Assembly: GCA_036873135.1 (NCBI GenBank) | Contig: JAPTYO010000007.1 | Location: forward strand, 7,050,763-7,114,762 | From: Clarkia xantiana subsp. parviflora | Lineage: Eukaryota > Streptophyta > Magnoliopsida > Myrtales > Onagraceae | Direction: 5' to 3' | DNA: 64,000 bases | Notes under the pieces: model-generated | Databases searched by the model: none | Seen by the model: the letters and a program-made list of their open reading frames with translations, nothing else | Told to the model about the DNA's origin: nothing | In this document: positions 35,701-46,515 of the stretch, in pieces | Layout: every line of letters starts with the position of its first letter | Numbering within the stretch: the first letter of the stretch is position 1 | Program-made: the position numbers and the translations under genes

Positions 35701-38197
35701 CAAGAAGGGAAATTAGTAGAGATGTGGTACATGGATTCATACGCCAAGCTCCTTGGACTAAATGGCTGTGCCAAACGCGGCTTAGTTCCAACCAATTCTA
35801 CTGGCTACGTCCACAAGTTCATCAGAAGCTTGATCTTGAGCCAAATTGGCATTGAAAAACTCAAGGAAACCATCCTTGTCAAAATGGAGAATGCCACAAG
35901 GGGAGCTTTACATGAATGGGCGTCCAACCCGGGTTCGATTGAGCTCAAATCAGCTATCTCGGCGGTTAGTCGTATTATCCAAAATAAAATCAGTAATTAA
36001 AACCGATCAATTGTGTACTATACTAATTAAAGAGATTATACGTATGTGCATGCAAATTGATTTTTTGTGCATTGTAGATGTCATTCGATTTAACTGCAAA
36101 TCTGCTATTCGGGTATGACCCGAAGAAATCGAAAGAGAAGAATATGCGTAAGAGGCTCGGTTTCATCATACAAGGCCTAATGTCATTCCCCCTCAACATA
36201 CCAGGCACCACATTCCACAAGTGCCTCCAGGTATTAACTAGCTACTAGTATATTTTCAGAGGTTATTACATCATTTGAATTAAGGGTCAAGAATTAATCA
36301 GAGTCTCAAATTTGTATCATGTTGCTTTAGCTGTCTCGAGTTTAAATTGTTGTTAATATGTATTTTATGTTTAGTTACTTTTGAGTTTCCGTCTGTTTTT
36401 TTCTGCTAAATTTAACGGAGTTTGGTCCAACGGCTCCATAAATTCGGTAGTAAGAGTATTTAAAGAAGACAAAAGAACAAAAATGACACTTCTGCTTCCA
36501 TTTAAATTATGTCAACTAGTGTGTACATATACTAAAATTGAAGAATTTATACAAAATTGAGGTTCAATTTAACTTAATTAGCATAAATATACATGAATTG
36601 AAGAAGACTCATACCTAAATCTATTAAATTTAACAGAAAAAACGGATGAAAATCCAAAAAGCAACGAAAACGAAACCTAAGACACCTATTGTTATTAGCA
36701 ATAAAAACAGAACCTAAGACACATATTAGCAACAATTTAAACATGAAACACGTAAGAACATGATCAATTAAATTAACTTGAGCTTATCCGAGTGTTGTGA
36801 TTAGAACCAAAAGGTCGTGCTACGTGTAATGAAAGAGTTGAAGGACGAAAGATTAGCGTCGCCAGAGAAGCGGAGAGGCGATCTTCTCGATCTCTTGCTC
36901 GACGGAATGAAAACGGAGAGTTTCCTAACTGAGGATTTTGTTCTCTACGCTATGTTGGCTCTACTACTTGCTAGCTTTGAAACAATCTCATCCACAATGT
37001 GCTTAGCTATTATCAATCTCTCCGATAACCCGAAGGCCGTGAAAGAACTCGAGGTTAGTTAGATCAACCTAATTTGATTTATATGTTGGTGTAATACATT
37101 ATTAGTTAATGAAACATTAATCCTATGTGTTTGATTTTTTTTTTTGCAGGAGGAACAAGAGGGAATTCTTCAAAACAGAAAAGATGGGGAAAGCACATTG
37201 TCATGGAAGGAATACAAATCCATGACATTCACAATGCATGTAAGTAGTCACTTTCATTCATTCTTCAAAGGTTAATAACTTAAAAACAATTACAACTATA
37301 ATTCAAATTAACAAATCTGGCAGTTGAGACACTGAATATCAACATTTTAAATCCGAGACATTGATTAACAACGCGATTTATAGTTGAGATTGTTTTCAAT
37401 TTCTTAACCCTTCTTCTAATCTAACTATATATATGTACGTAGTAGCATCAAATATTAAATAATTATCATAATTATGGGCTTTAATTAAATTTCATTCAAG
37501 TTCAGGTCGTTAAGGAATCTCTACGAATGACGAACACTATGCCAGGAATCTTGAGGAGGGCAACAGAAGATGTCCACGCGCATGGTAAAACAATAATACA
37601 CCCTAATTATTAATTAACTTATATATTTTTCAAATAATAATAACTAAACTATCTATCTCTAAAACAACTATAATTAATTAATATACCTTATCTTATAATT
37701 CAAATACGTACCATTCTGAACTCTTGTTTATATAATCGCATTATATATTTATCTAGGATACACAATTCCTAAAGGATGGACAGTGTTGGTAGCTAAACCA
37801 GCTCTTCAAATGAACCCGGATACGTTTGAAGATCCACTCTCATTCAACCCATGGCGATGGAAGGTAACTCATGAAACACCATTACTACATCCAAAATGAC
37901 ACACGTATATATATATAATATGAAGCTATAATTATATCATATATGGATGAATGAATTGGCATGCAGGAGCTAGGTTCGAGCGCCGCAGCGAAAAACTTTA
38001 CGCCGTTCGGGTGGGGGATGAGAACCTGCGTGGGAGCGGAGTTCTCAACGGCACTAATGGCGGTTTTTCTTCATGTTCTGGTGTCTAACTACAAATGGGA
38101 TAAAGTCAGAGGAGGAGAGATTACTAGGTCTCCTATGTTATCCTTTGGCGATGGATTTCACATCAAGGTGTCCAACAAATTACACGGTGATGCATGA
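32791..38197 (+). CDS. Cytochrome P450, CYP87-like, 8 exons
   Basis: Exons 32791-32993, 35616-35964, 36078-36230, 36805-37053, 37150-37239, 37506-37584, 37757-37863 and 37967-38197 splice in phase to 486 residues, the usual P450 length. In order: an N-terminal membrane anchor, the proline hinge LPPGSMGMPLVGETLQFF, an I-helix with ASFETIS, the K-helix ExxR (KESLRM), the clan-85 FNPWRW motif and the heme loop FTPFGWGMRTCVGAEFS with the axial Cys. The ER-bound enzyme would oxidise a triterpenoid or sterol. Wording across the protein matches CYP87, whose members include triterpene hydroxylases and, in CYP87A, a sterol side-chain cleaving enzyme of cardenolide biosynthesis. Subfamily and substrate here are inference. 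The heme loop has GWG where relatives often have GGG. Intron 1 is 2.6 kb and full of transposons. Confidence 0.9.
33200..34079. repeat. Dispersed repeat, SINE-like 5' end, split by a hAT MITE
   Basis: CTAGTAGTTAAGCG (33211-33224) and GTTTCAAATTCAAAACC (about 33254-33270) resemble the A and B boxes of a tRNA-derived SINE. After the hAT insertion the repeat continues through CACTGAGT, GAACTTGAACATTATATAGC and GGTCGTCACTAGTAG, shared with 28900-29215. It lies in intron 1 of the P450 gene. The SINE assignment is tentative. Confidence 0.4.
33400..33937. mobile_element. hAT-type MITE in P450 intron 1, perfect TSD
   Basis: GAAAATAA flanks both sides exactly (33392-33399 and 33938-33945). The ends TAGGGGTGAAC and GCTCACCCCTA are inverted. 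Subterminal DNA is a dense run of GGAACCGG/CCGGTTCC-type motifs on both sides. It interrupts the SINE-like repeat 33200-34079. Confidence 0.85.
34089..34614. mobile_element. Mutator-like foldback MITE in P450 intron 1
   Basis: TTCATTTTA flanks both sides exactly (34080-34088 and 34615-34623), a 9-bp MULE-type duplication. The ends GGGTTAACAGGTCTTTTGG and CCAAAAGACCTGTTAACCC are perfect inverted repeats. Complementarity continues through nearly the whole 526 bp to a centre near 34350 (CCAATTGGACAATAGGTCCAATTG). There is no coding capacity. Confidence 0.88.
37310..37411. repeat. Fragment of the GGGTTAAGAACC family in P450 intron 5
   Basis: Contains CTGAATATCAACATTTTAAA, TATAGTTGAGA and CTTAACCC, the right-end modules of the intact element at 40491-40927. 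The left half is absent. Confidence 0.55.
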
Positions 38198-38278
38198 TAT
38201 ATATATGATCAGGAGAACATGCATGCTTAATTAAAGTGTGTATATATGTATGTATATACATACATATGCGTGTGATCA

Positions 38279-38316
<38 letters not shown>

Positions 38317-40299
38317 CTGATATATGCGTAATTAAATAAGATGACAACTATTGTATATATGGTTGTCGAACACGCGGATTCAGACATTCAGATTGATTAT
38401 TTGTGTGCTGTTGAATGTGAGATCATCATACTATAGTTTTGTACTTGGGAGTGGTTGAATCTATATGATCTAATAATATTATTTTCTCCTTTTATTTTTC
38501 AAAAAAGGAACATACTAGTAGTGGCGATCTAGGTTCGTCCCGTTTTGTAATGCTCGGGCTCTCGTACTTACGGTCTTGAATTTTTCCAACAAGACTTATT
38601 GACTAATTTTGACTAGCGCAACAAAAATATATTTTCTAGTTTTCCAAAGTATCAGATTTATTGCTCATGGTTTATGGTTATTTGATATTTAAAAACATAT
38701 TTTTATTCCGTCAAATTTTTTAAGAGAAAAATGTGTATATCAACCAATCTGATAGTTGGAATACCGAATATCAACATTTTAAATCTGGAATAGCAATTAG
38801 CAACAGACTATTTTTAGGTTCTTAATCCTTATTATTATTTTTATCATATATATCAACTTAAATATTGAACCCTTCGACTTACCTTGGACCCTAAGGAACC
38901 AATACTTTTCTTGTTTCTCAAGGCACGATCCGAAGTTTCGATTTCGACATAAAATCGGTAATGGGACACAACATAACTGGATATGTACAACAAAGAGTAT
39001 GACAACATATAGTCATGCACGCAGCATGGCATATCTAATTCTACCTAAGCCATATTAGCTTGTTTCTTTGCATGCTATAGCGTCGACTTTTACTAGCGAC
39101 TAACATCGTCGATAGAACTTACCGGCCAGCATGCCAGTAAAAATAGGGTTGAAATAGACATATTCCGTAGTACCACGCCGGTGTTGTTGGGTCGGTTTAA
39201 TTAGAGCAATATATAAAAAAGTGGGCTTACCTATCTTTCCTTATCATCGATTGTTTTTAGGTTAAAACTTCACATGCATACATAGTTGTTCACTGTTGAT
39301 CCGTTGAGTTTGATCTAATAAAGAATTCTAACAGGTTATCAGAGTATAGTTCTAATTGACGGTGTTGGATTGAATTTGTTTAATTTAGTCACAAACCCAT
39401 CCTGAATTAATCACTCAGTGACTTAATTAAAGATCCCTCACAATGAGTGAAGGAAATGACGAATGTGGTAATATATATGTTACTTGCCTTTATTTTTTAG
39501 GCGTAACTCCTTTTTCATGTATTTGGTATAGAAGTAAAGGAGAAATTCTTTTGTACATCAGATCCAACACGTGGATCCGATGTGGTGGCCCATCAACCAA
39601 TTAGAAGACATATGTCCATATATCAGGTTAATTTGGACACATGTCATGAATTGGTTGGCTGATGGTGCACCACATCGGATCCACATCTCGGAGTAAAGAG
39701 TTTGTTGGACTACGCGTACCTTTCTTTCTTGACTATCTATATAAATCATCTCTTCTTTGTTGTAATTACAAATCATAGATTTCATAGGAACCAGTTGTTC
39801 GCCTTGGCTGGGCCGAGTTGTCGGTGATATTATCAAGGTGTTAAACAAACATGAAGATGGTAAGGAGAAGATGATTATTATGCATGTCTAATTAACCAAC
39901 TTAATAGAAGAGATTTGATACCCTTTCTCTTTTACACATTGTCTTCTAAGTAAGTAATCAATATCTTCTGGGCACTTCAACCAAATTTCAAAATGAAAAA
40001 TATCTGCAGCATAATATATAATGACAACTTATCCAACAACATGAACAGAGTGTCAAGTGAAGATACCAAACATGAATAAGAATTATAATAAGCATATTTC
40101 ATTGTCAACAAATCCTAGAATCCGTGTCAACAATTTTAAGCCAAATCGAACCAGTAATTCCTTGACTCTCCCTAATAAGCATCAGTTGCATCAATCTCTG
40201 CAATCCATTCATTTTTGTAACTAAGAGCAGCTTGTCCCCTATATCTCTTGTCTGCAACCAACCAAATCATTCCTCGGTTATTCGTGTTATTCCTGTTCT
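38198..40299. other. Intergenic region: P450 3' UTR, repeats and SYS1 3' UTR
   Basis: A TA microsatellite lies at about 38279-38312 in the presumed P450 3' UTR. Bases 38515-38600 match, in reverse, the dispersed repeat at 28900-29215. Bases about 38600-38830 are a truncated GGGTTAAGAACC-family element (TATCAACATTTTAAATCTGG, TTTTTAGGTTCTTAA). Bases 39571-39684 form a hairpin listed separately. No gene is supported. The SYS1 3' UTR occupies the last one or two hundred bases. Confidence 0.45.
39571..39684. repeat. Short near-perfect hairpin (MITE or miRNA-like)
   Basis: The left arm 39571-39617 begins GTGGATCCGATGTGGTGG. The right arm 39635-39684 ends CCACATCGGATCCAC. The arms pair over about 47 bases with few mismatches and a 17-base loop. 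It could be the core of a tiny MITE or a hairpin RNA source. There is no evidence of transcription. Confidence 0.6.
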
Positions 40300-43055
40300 T
40301 CAAACATCTGCAAGAGAATGACCGTGTTCAAACCCAAGAACAGTGTTACTACTGCCATTATCAGCATTCAGCACCTGCCCAGATCCTCAAAATAAGGATT
40401 TGGATTAAATCGCATGGAAAATTGGTTCATAGTTCATCTCATATGACTAAAACTTAATTTGAGCCACACAGTAGATATTCATTATTTCATGGGTTAAGAA
40501 CATAAAAACAGTCTCAACTATAATTCATGTTGCTCATCACTTTCTCAGACTTAAAATGTTGAGATTCAGAGTCTCAACTATCAAATTGGTTAATTTCCAC
40601 GTGTTTCGACTATTTTTTGCATTAAAATTAGTGTTTTAAGCAACAAAAACATGTTATTTTCTAATTTTCCGAAGTTTCAGATTTGTTGCTCATGGTTGAG
40701 GGTTTTTTTTTTTTTTTTTTGCAAAAATGGTTTAGGGTTATTTAATGTTGCTCATGGTTTAGACTTATTTAATACTTTAAAAACATGTTTTTGCTGCGTC
40801 AATTTTAAGAGAAAAAATAGTAAACCAACCAATCTGATAGTTGAGACACAGAATATCAACATTTTCTATTTGGAACATCGATTAGCAACATGTCCTATAG
40901 CTGAGACTGTTTTTAGGTTCTTAACCCTTATTTCATTAACAATAAATTGAATGAACCTAGTAAAAGTATTCTTGGAGGTTAATCTTGTTTCCTAGACATA
41001 GTTAGGTACCAAAATAGCAACATCATACGCCCCCGAACATCCTTTTAAAATACTACAAACCTAAAAAAAGTAATTTTTGAAACAAAGACACTTCTTCAAT
41101 GAGTCACCTTAAAATGCAGAAGCTCAGTCACAAAATACAAGCAATGTTAGCACCTACTTTACTTAAGGTATCAGTAATAAGTTGTCTTTTCCACTAATGA
41201 TAACTGTCTTAACATTTTAGGAAAATTTATTTCCTTTCACTGTATTTTAGGAGAAAAAATCCTTTAGATGGCCAAGCTCCCCTTAAGAATTGTATAGTAG
41301 ACAAGAAAAAGGCTAATTTCTTAAGGAGACACCTTCAAAACAAGAAATTAAGTCAAAACATACATGGAAAGTTACATACTTTACTTTATTTATCAGTAAA
41401 AAATCCGTATTTTCCAGCAATGATGGTGGTGTCTTACCATTTTAAGAAGTTTGTCTAAATGTATTTCAGGGGGAAAAAGTTTGTGCTACAAGGTAAAGCA
41501 TAGGCACTAGTATTTAGTTACTCCTATTTTCTGCATTTAATGTAATTTCTTGCAATGACGCTATTTACAAGAAAACTACAAGGTTATTATTATAAGGGTT
41601 AAGAACCTAAAAATAGTCTCAACTATTGGTCATGTTGCTCATTGCTATCCCAGTTTTAAAATGTTGATATTCAGTGTCCTAACTATCAGATTTGTTCTTT
41701 TTTTTGACTGATTTTGGCATTAAAATATTATAATGAGATAATCGATCAGGAGAGAAGTGGTACTTACTTGCGCGATGATACCGAGTAATTGGAATTTCCT
41801 GAAGTTCTCGCCTGATGCACAAATATTCACCTAGCAAAGCCATTACTGCCAATCCAGTCCCATTCACAATCCACCATGTAATTGAGGAAGGCCAACCTCC
41901 GTAAAGGATGCACAAAACAAGATGGATTATGAATAGGGTTGCTGAAAAATCGAGGCACTTTTTTGCCCTTTCGATCAAGTAAAGCATGTAGAATGCTCTG
42001 CAAAAGAGAAGGGCACATATCAACAGAAAATAATTATATTTGATTGTTCTACCACAACGAGAAACAAAAGAGTAAACCCAAGGACTTGAATCTTCTCAAA
42101 TTGGTCCAAAATGGACTAGTTTATTTCACCGTAAGGATCTAATACTGCAGATGATGCAAAAAGAGACCATATTAAAAGACAGAAGTTGTCTTATATGATT
42201 CATTGATGAGAAGGGTCAAGTCAATTTACAAGCAAGGTACTGAAGACAAAAGGCCAAACCAACACAGAAGGCCTCAATAAGATACATATTGGGAAGGAAA
42301 ATTTCTTCAAAGTATGAAAGTTAGAGTGAAACAAAGATTTAATTTTTCAAGAAAAAGTGATTGCGTGAGATAGTCGACCGCTTCTATAAATGGAAAAATG
42401 TTTTTTTATTCACATTTTGTTGCATAGCTAATACAGTCAAGCCTCCAATTTGCCTTATAAACATGGATGATGGGTTAACTGTTCAAAGAAAAAGTAGCTA
42501 GAGACACTTCAATGAACCTCCTAATAAAACTGACTACTTCATAAGATTGCATACTAATAATCTGAACCATCAATTGCCAAAGTGTCTCAATTGCTAGTCA
42601 CTGAATTCATTGGAACTAGTAGAACAGATTGAGATACTATGGATGAGTTTTGTTACACACTTACACTCGATAAAATCTCAACATATATAATAGGTAAAAT
42701 ATTTGAGCATCAAAAAGAATAAAACATATAACAAGATTGGATCCGTGATAGTTCTATGCAAGGCCAAAATCAAATTCCAAAAAATCAGCAGCAACAAACA
42801 TAAGACAAAGAGTGAACTTTGTTCTTACCCTGCAATTGCACTGAGCAGAAACGAAGCAATCACGCACCATCCGGTCACCGTGGCAATGCTAATGGTAGCG
42901 AAGTCGAAGAAATACACTAGGCTCATACGAGAAACCCGAGTGCCAACAAGAAGTGACAAGAACAATCCAAGAGTGAGGTAATGTAGGCACTGAAGAGTGA
43001 CAATTTGGGCAACGATTAGCCACGGGTCCCATACAACTGAACCGTAAAACATCAC
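40300..43055 (-). CDS. SYS1: Golgi membrane protein SYS1, 3 coding exons
   Basis: Coding order is 42829-43055, 41768-41997 and 40300-40307, giving 154 residues from the upstream of two adjacent ATGs (153 from the second). SYS1 is a multi-spanning Golgi protein. In yeast and animals it recruits the Arl3/ARFRP1 GTPase to the trans-Golgi. The sequence MFYGSVVWDPWLIVAQI starts the protein. Hydrophobic segments follow (LTLGLFLSLLVG, WCVIASFLLSAIAG, LFIIHLVLCILY, WIVNGTGLAVMALLG), and the end is EIPITRYHRANV. Length and motifs match plant SYS1 closely. The last exon contributes only 8 coding nucleotides (the end of Asn, then Val and stop). It was chosen because it has a good acceptor (CTCTTGCAG) and restores the family's NV ending. 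Intron 2 contains an intact Mutator-like MITE and a half copy. Confidence 0.88.
40491..40927. mobile_element. GGGTTAAGAACC-family Mutator-like MITE, intact copy
   Basis: TTATTTCAT flanks both sides exactly (40482-40490 and 40928-40936), a 9-bp target duplication. The left end, GGGTTAAGAACATAAAAAC, and the right end, GTTTTTAGGTTCTTAACCC, are inverted, with arms extending over 100 bp (ATGTTGAGATTCAGAGTCTC against GAGACACAGAATATCAACAT). It lies in intron 2 of SYS1 and is the reference copy for fragments elsewhere in the window. Confidence 0.85.
41599..41735. repeat. Half copy of the GGGTTAAGAACC family in SYS1 intron 2
   Basis: GGGTTAAGAACCTAAAAATA begins one arm, and ATGTTGATATTCAGTGTC follows as in the intact copy. 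The other terminus is missing. The fragment ends within about 35 bp of coding exon 2, close to the splice donor at 41767. Confidence 0.6.
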
Positions 43056-43633
43056 TGGGAAGAATAGCCTTTCCTAAACTAACTACACCTAGGAACCTCA
43101 ATCAACAAAGCAAAAGAAATTCAAGATTCTAACAGCTAGAGCAACTTATACAGTCTCAGCTGATTCGAAACCAAAACCAGCTAACCTAATACCCAAACAA
43201 AGAACAGAGGAGACGACAACTCCCGATTGTTGAAATAAAAATAGTGGCAGAATTGGAAGAACCACGATCGCAGAAATTCAAATCGGCGCGACAGGTGGCA
43301 ATACTGCGGATCGGAAACGAGACCCAGGAAGCAATTCAGATCGAATCTGAAGAATATGGGGACAATTTCGGATTTTGGAAGGATAAATGGATCAAAAGCT
43401 CGATTTTGCTGGATTTGAGGAGGGAAAAAAGAGAAGACCGAGCCTTGAGATCAGGAATCAGGAGGCGATTTCAGGATTCCTTATGCCTTTTAGTGATTCT
43501 GTTCTTGCCGCCCTCTCTAATTTCTCAGTGAATTTCTGGAATTTACTGTTTCCCAATGATGAACGACAAAAAGCGCCCTTACGGAAATATAACGAAAAAC
43601 GGAATTTTTTTTTGTTTGATGATGATTTGATTA
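43056..43633 (-). promoter_or_regulatory. SYS1 5' leader and promoter region
   Basis: The region upstream of the SYS1 start is moderately GC-rich between about 43220 and 43560, typical of a leader with promoter. Open frames on the plus strand here (43244-43531, 43387-43659) show no family resemblance and are taken as incidental. A leader intron is possible near 43080-43230. Confidence 0.35.
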
Positions 43634-44325
43634 AGGGGCGTTTGGATGGAGGTAACTAATATTATTTGAAATGTGAGATTATAAATAATATGAACTAGTA
43701 ATGCAATATGAAATTACAGTGTTTAGTTATGTTGTAAGCCTGTAATATGAAGTGTAATGTTAGACAGTGTTTGGTATGTTTTGTAATGTGAATTTACTAT
43801 TATTATATTAATATATATAAAAATATACTACTATATTTTAATATAATAAGATTTAATCGAATATTTTATTTTGAGAAATAATTTGTTTCTTAAATTTAAT
43901 ATTTGTGTTTAATACTATAATCTATTCATGAACTATAAAAACTAAATTCACATAGCTATTAAAATTATATTAACCGAAACATTTAATATAGTTTTAAAAA
44001 TAATTTACTCATTTTATACGTACATCATATGCATAATTTTTATTATAATAATAAGTCATTAAGTAAGTAAAAAGAATAATTATAATAAAAACAAACTATA
44101 TATATATATATGATTATATATATATATCATATAAATAAAAAAATAAACTATATATATATATCATATAAATTAATTTATCTATTTAATAAATAATAATAGA
44201 ATAATAAACACTCTGTAATGTTAGATGTAATCTCGCATTACTTTGTATTTTGATGTAATCTCACTTTACGTTGTATTCTTATTCTCTCATATTACATTCC
44301 ACATTACATTCATCCAAACACCCCC
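43634..44325. mobile_element. Tourist/Harbinger-type element with TTA TSD
   Basis: TTA flanks both sides (43631-43633 and 44326-44328). The ends AGGGGCGTTTGGATG and CATCCAAACACCCCC are inverted with two mismatches, the familiar GGGTGTTTGGAT terminus of plant Tourist elements. Inner arms repeat ATGTGAGATTATA-type motifs. The 692-bp body is AT-rich with no coding capacity. It starts just upstream of the SYS1 leader. Confidence 0.75.
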
Positions 44326-44531
44326 TTAGTTCAGAGTAATTACAACACAATTAATGAGTCACGTCGCGATAACATAACATAGATTAAAATATGAGGGACT
44401 GCATAGTTCACATACCGCGTTAAATATAAGAAGAAACAAGAAAATTTGAGTTTAATAGGTCAGGCTTTTGATTATAATAAGTTGTTTGTGTAATGACGAT
44501 GGGTCAATGCATGTGATGATTGTTTAATAAG

Positions 44532-45060
44532 GGGAAAACAACATAAATGATCCTCGAACTTTACTCATTTTTCTATTTCTGTCCTTGAACTTTATTTTTT
44601 TCTATTAATGTACTTGAACTCGTCAAATTCATTCTCTTTTAGTCCCGTGTTAAAATTTTACTGTTAATTGTGGGTGATTAGATGTTGATTAAGCAAAAAA
44701 TATTGATATGGACAAGTTGGCGTGTCATAGTTTTGGCCACGTCATGTTTAGTGCCTTTCATTTTCATGTTTTTTTTAATTTTCTTTTATTTTTTTCTTTA
44801 TTTATTCATTTTTTTATTTTTTAGTTATTGATATATATTAAAAAATATGATGTGAACCTAAATATGTCATGTTAGCTTGTCCACATCAATATTTTTTGCT
44901 TAATCAGCGTCTAATCACCCACAATTAACAGTAAAATTTAACGACGAGACTATAACAGAATGGATTTGACGAGTTCAAGTACATCAATAGAAAAAAATAA
45001 AGTTCAAGGACAGAAATAGAAAAATGAGTAAAGTTCGAGGACCATTTATATTGTTTTCCC
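44532..45060. mobile_element. Mutator-like foldback MITE with 9-bp TSD
   Basis: TTTAATAAG flanks both sides exactly (44523-44531 and 45061-45069). The ends GGGAAAACAACATAAATG and CATTTATATTGTTTTCCC are inverted. The arms continue through GATCCTCGAACTTTACTC and AATTGTGGGTGATTAGA to a low-complexity T/A centre near 44800. It is 529 bp with no coding frame. Confidence 0.88.
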
Positions 45061-45199
45061 TTTAATAAGTCTAATTGAAATACACCATGTTAGGAAGACA
45101 TTACCAACATGTTTGCTACATATCTAAACTAATTCCCATTCGAACCGGGTCAGCCCATAAAGTGCTGGTCATGAATATTTTTTTATTACCAAAGTTATT

Positions 45200-45450
45200 G
45201 GACATTTCTACAACGCTCTTGGAGCAGGAGCACCATGCTTTTGCCACTAATTTTTTTATTTTTCTATTGCCCTAAAGGTGAACCCCATAGGGAAATTGAT
45301 ATTATTAATAATATGATACACATCTTAGGTGTAGTTAAAAAAATTCATACTATTTCATACTTTTAAAGTTTTAGTTATGTTTCAATTAAGTCCACCATAG
45401 TATTAAAAAAACCAAAAGCATGGTGCTCCCAAAGCATAGTAGAAAAATCC
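45200..45450. mobile_element. MITE, Mutator-like family M1, copy 3 (reference copy)
   Basis: AAAGTTATT flanks both sides exactly (45191-45199 and 45451-45459). The ends GGACATTTCTACAACGCTC and GCATAGTAGAAAAATCC are inverted. The interior shares CTATTGCCCTAAAGGTGAAC and GATATTATTAATA with the copies at 5138, 5399 and 60117. The 9-bp duplication places the family with Mutator-like elements. Confidence 0.82.
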
Positions 45451-45459
45451 AAAGTTATT

Positions 45460-46515
45460 AGTGAATTTAAACTTTTGACTTTTAATAATTGAATAATGTG
45501 TTAGACCGCTACATCATATTATGTGGTTAAAAGAGGCCTAAAGTTGCCACTATAAACTCATTCTTTTAGTAAAAAAAAAAAAACTTCTAAAATTATTTCT
45601 TAATTACATTTACCCTTTTCTACGAAAAAAAAAATGTAATTGTGTAATACTAACCCTTACTACAAAAGTTATTGTTTTTTTTTTTTTTGTTTAATCAAAT
45701 CTTTAGTTGTGAAAATATAGGACTGGTAGTTTACATAAATTAATACTATCGGTATAAAATGTAGTCTAGAAAAGTTCGGGGTGCAATATGCAACTTTCAT
45801 CCTTACAAAAAGATGGGCCGACTCGGGCCCATGTCGAGTTCGGCCTCCGTGAAACTCGTCGTACGAAAATACAACACACTCGGCGTAAAATAGCAGCCAA
45901 CTCCCCTTCAACCTTCGAACAACTACTCCGTCTCTATTTCCGATATTTTTCCCGCAGTGTATTCATCCCATTTATTCTTCTTCTTGACAAGTTAACTGAT
46001 AGGAGGATGCTTCAGAAACCCAATTAGGGTTTTGTTCCTGCGAAAATTCGCACACTTGGCGTCGAATTGAACTCTCTTGAGGTAATTAGTTCTTCTTCTT
46101 GCTCGCATTTCTGTCCCAGCTAATAAATTGAAACCCCCTTCACTCAATTGCCGTTACGTTGTCGGTTTACTTGCTCTTGATGTCTGGATTTGTGAAATCA
46201 TTGAATTTATTGGTCTACTACTGACTATGAACTTTCTCTAGGTCAGTGGAAGCTGTGTGATTACTGCCTTGAGAGTTGAGGCTGATGAGAGATTTGGGTA
46301 ATCTGTCTTTTTGCTGTTTCCTATTCTGCAATCGATTAGAAATTGCAGATCAGTGAATTTCGATGTAATAATAATTATTTAAGAACGGAAATCGACTACC
46401 TTTCTGGTGTTTCTTTGAAGATGCTTCTTCAGCTATCTTGTTGTGGTCTTACTTCTTGAAATTCGAACGGGAGCTTCTCTTTTGCTGGTATTAAGGCTTT
46501 AATTACTGGGGTTAA
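45460..46515 (+). promoter_or_regulatory. Promoter and leader with leader intron(s) of the trihelix gene
   Basis: AT-rich spacer to about 45770 is followed by a more GC-rich segment (45790-46080) likely to contain the core promoter and first leader exon. A donor (CTTGAG|GTAATT, about 46081) begins an intron in the leader, with acceptor candidates TTTCTCTAG near 46241 and others. No upstream coding frame is convincing. Confidence 0.4.

Noticed and set aside
43244..43659. Plus frames of 95 and 90 codons upstream of SYS1
   Set aside because: They overlap each other in different frames, show no motifs, and lie where the SYS1 leader and promoter are expected.
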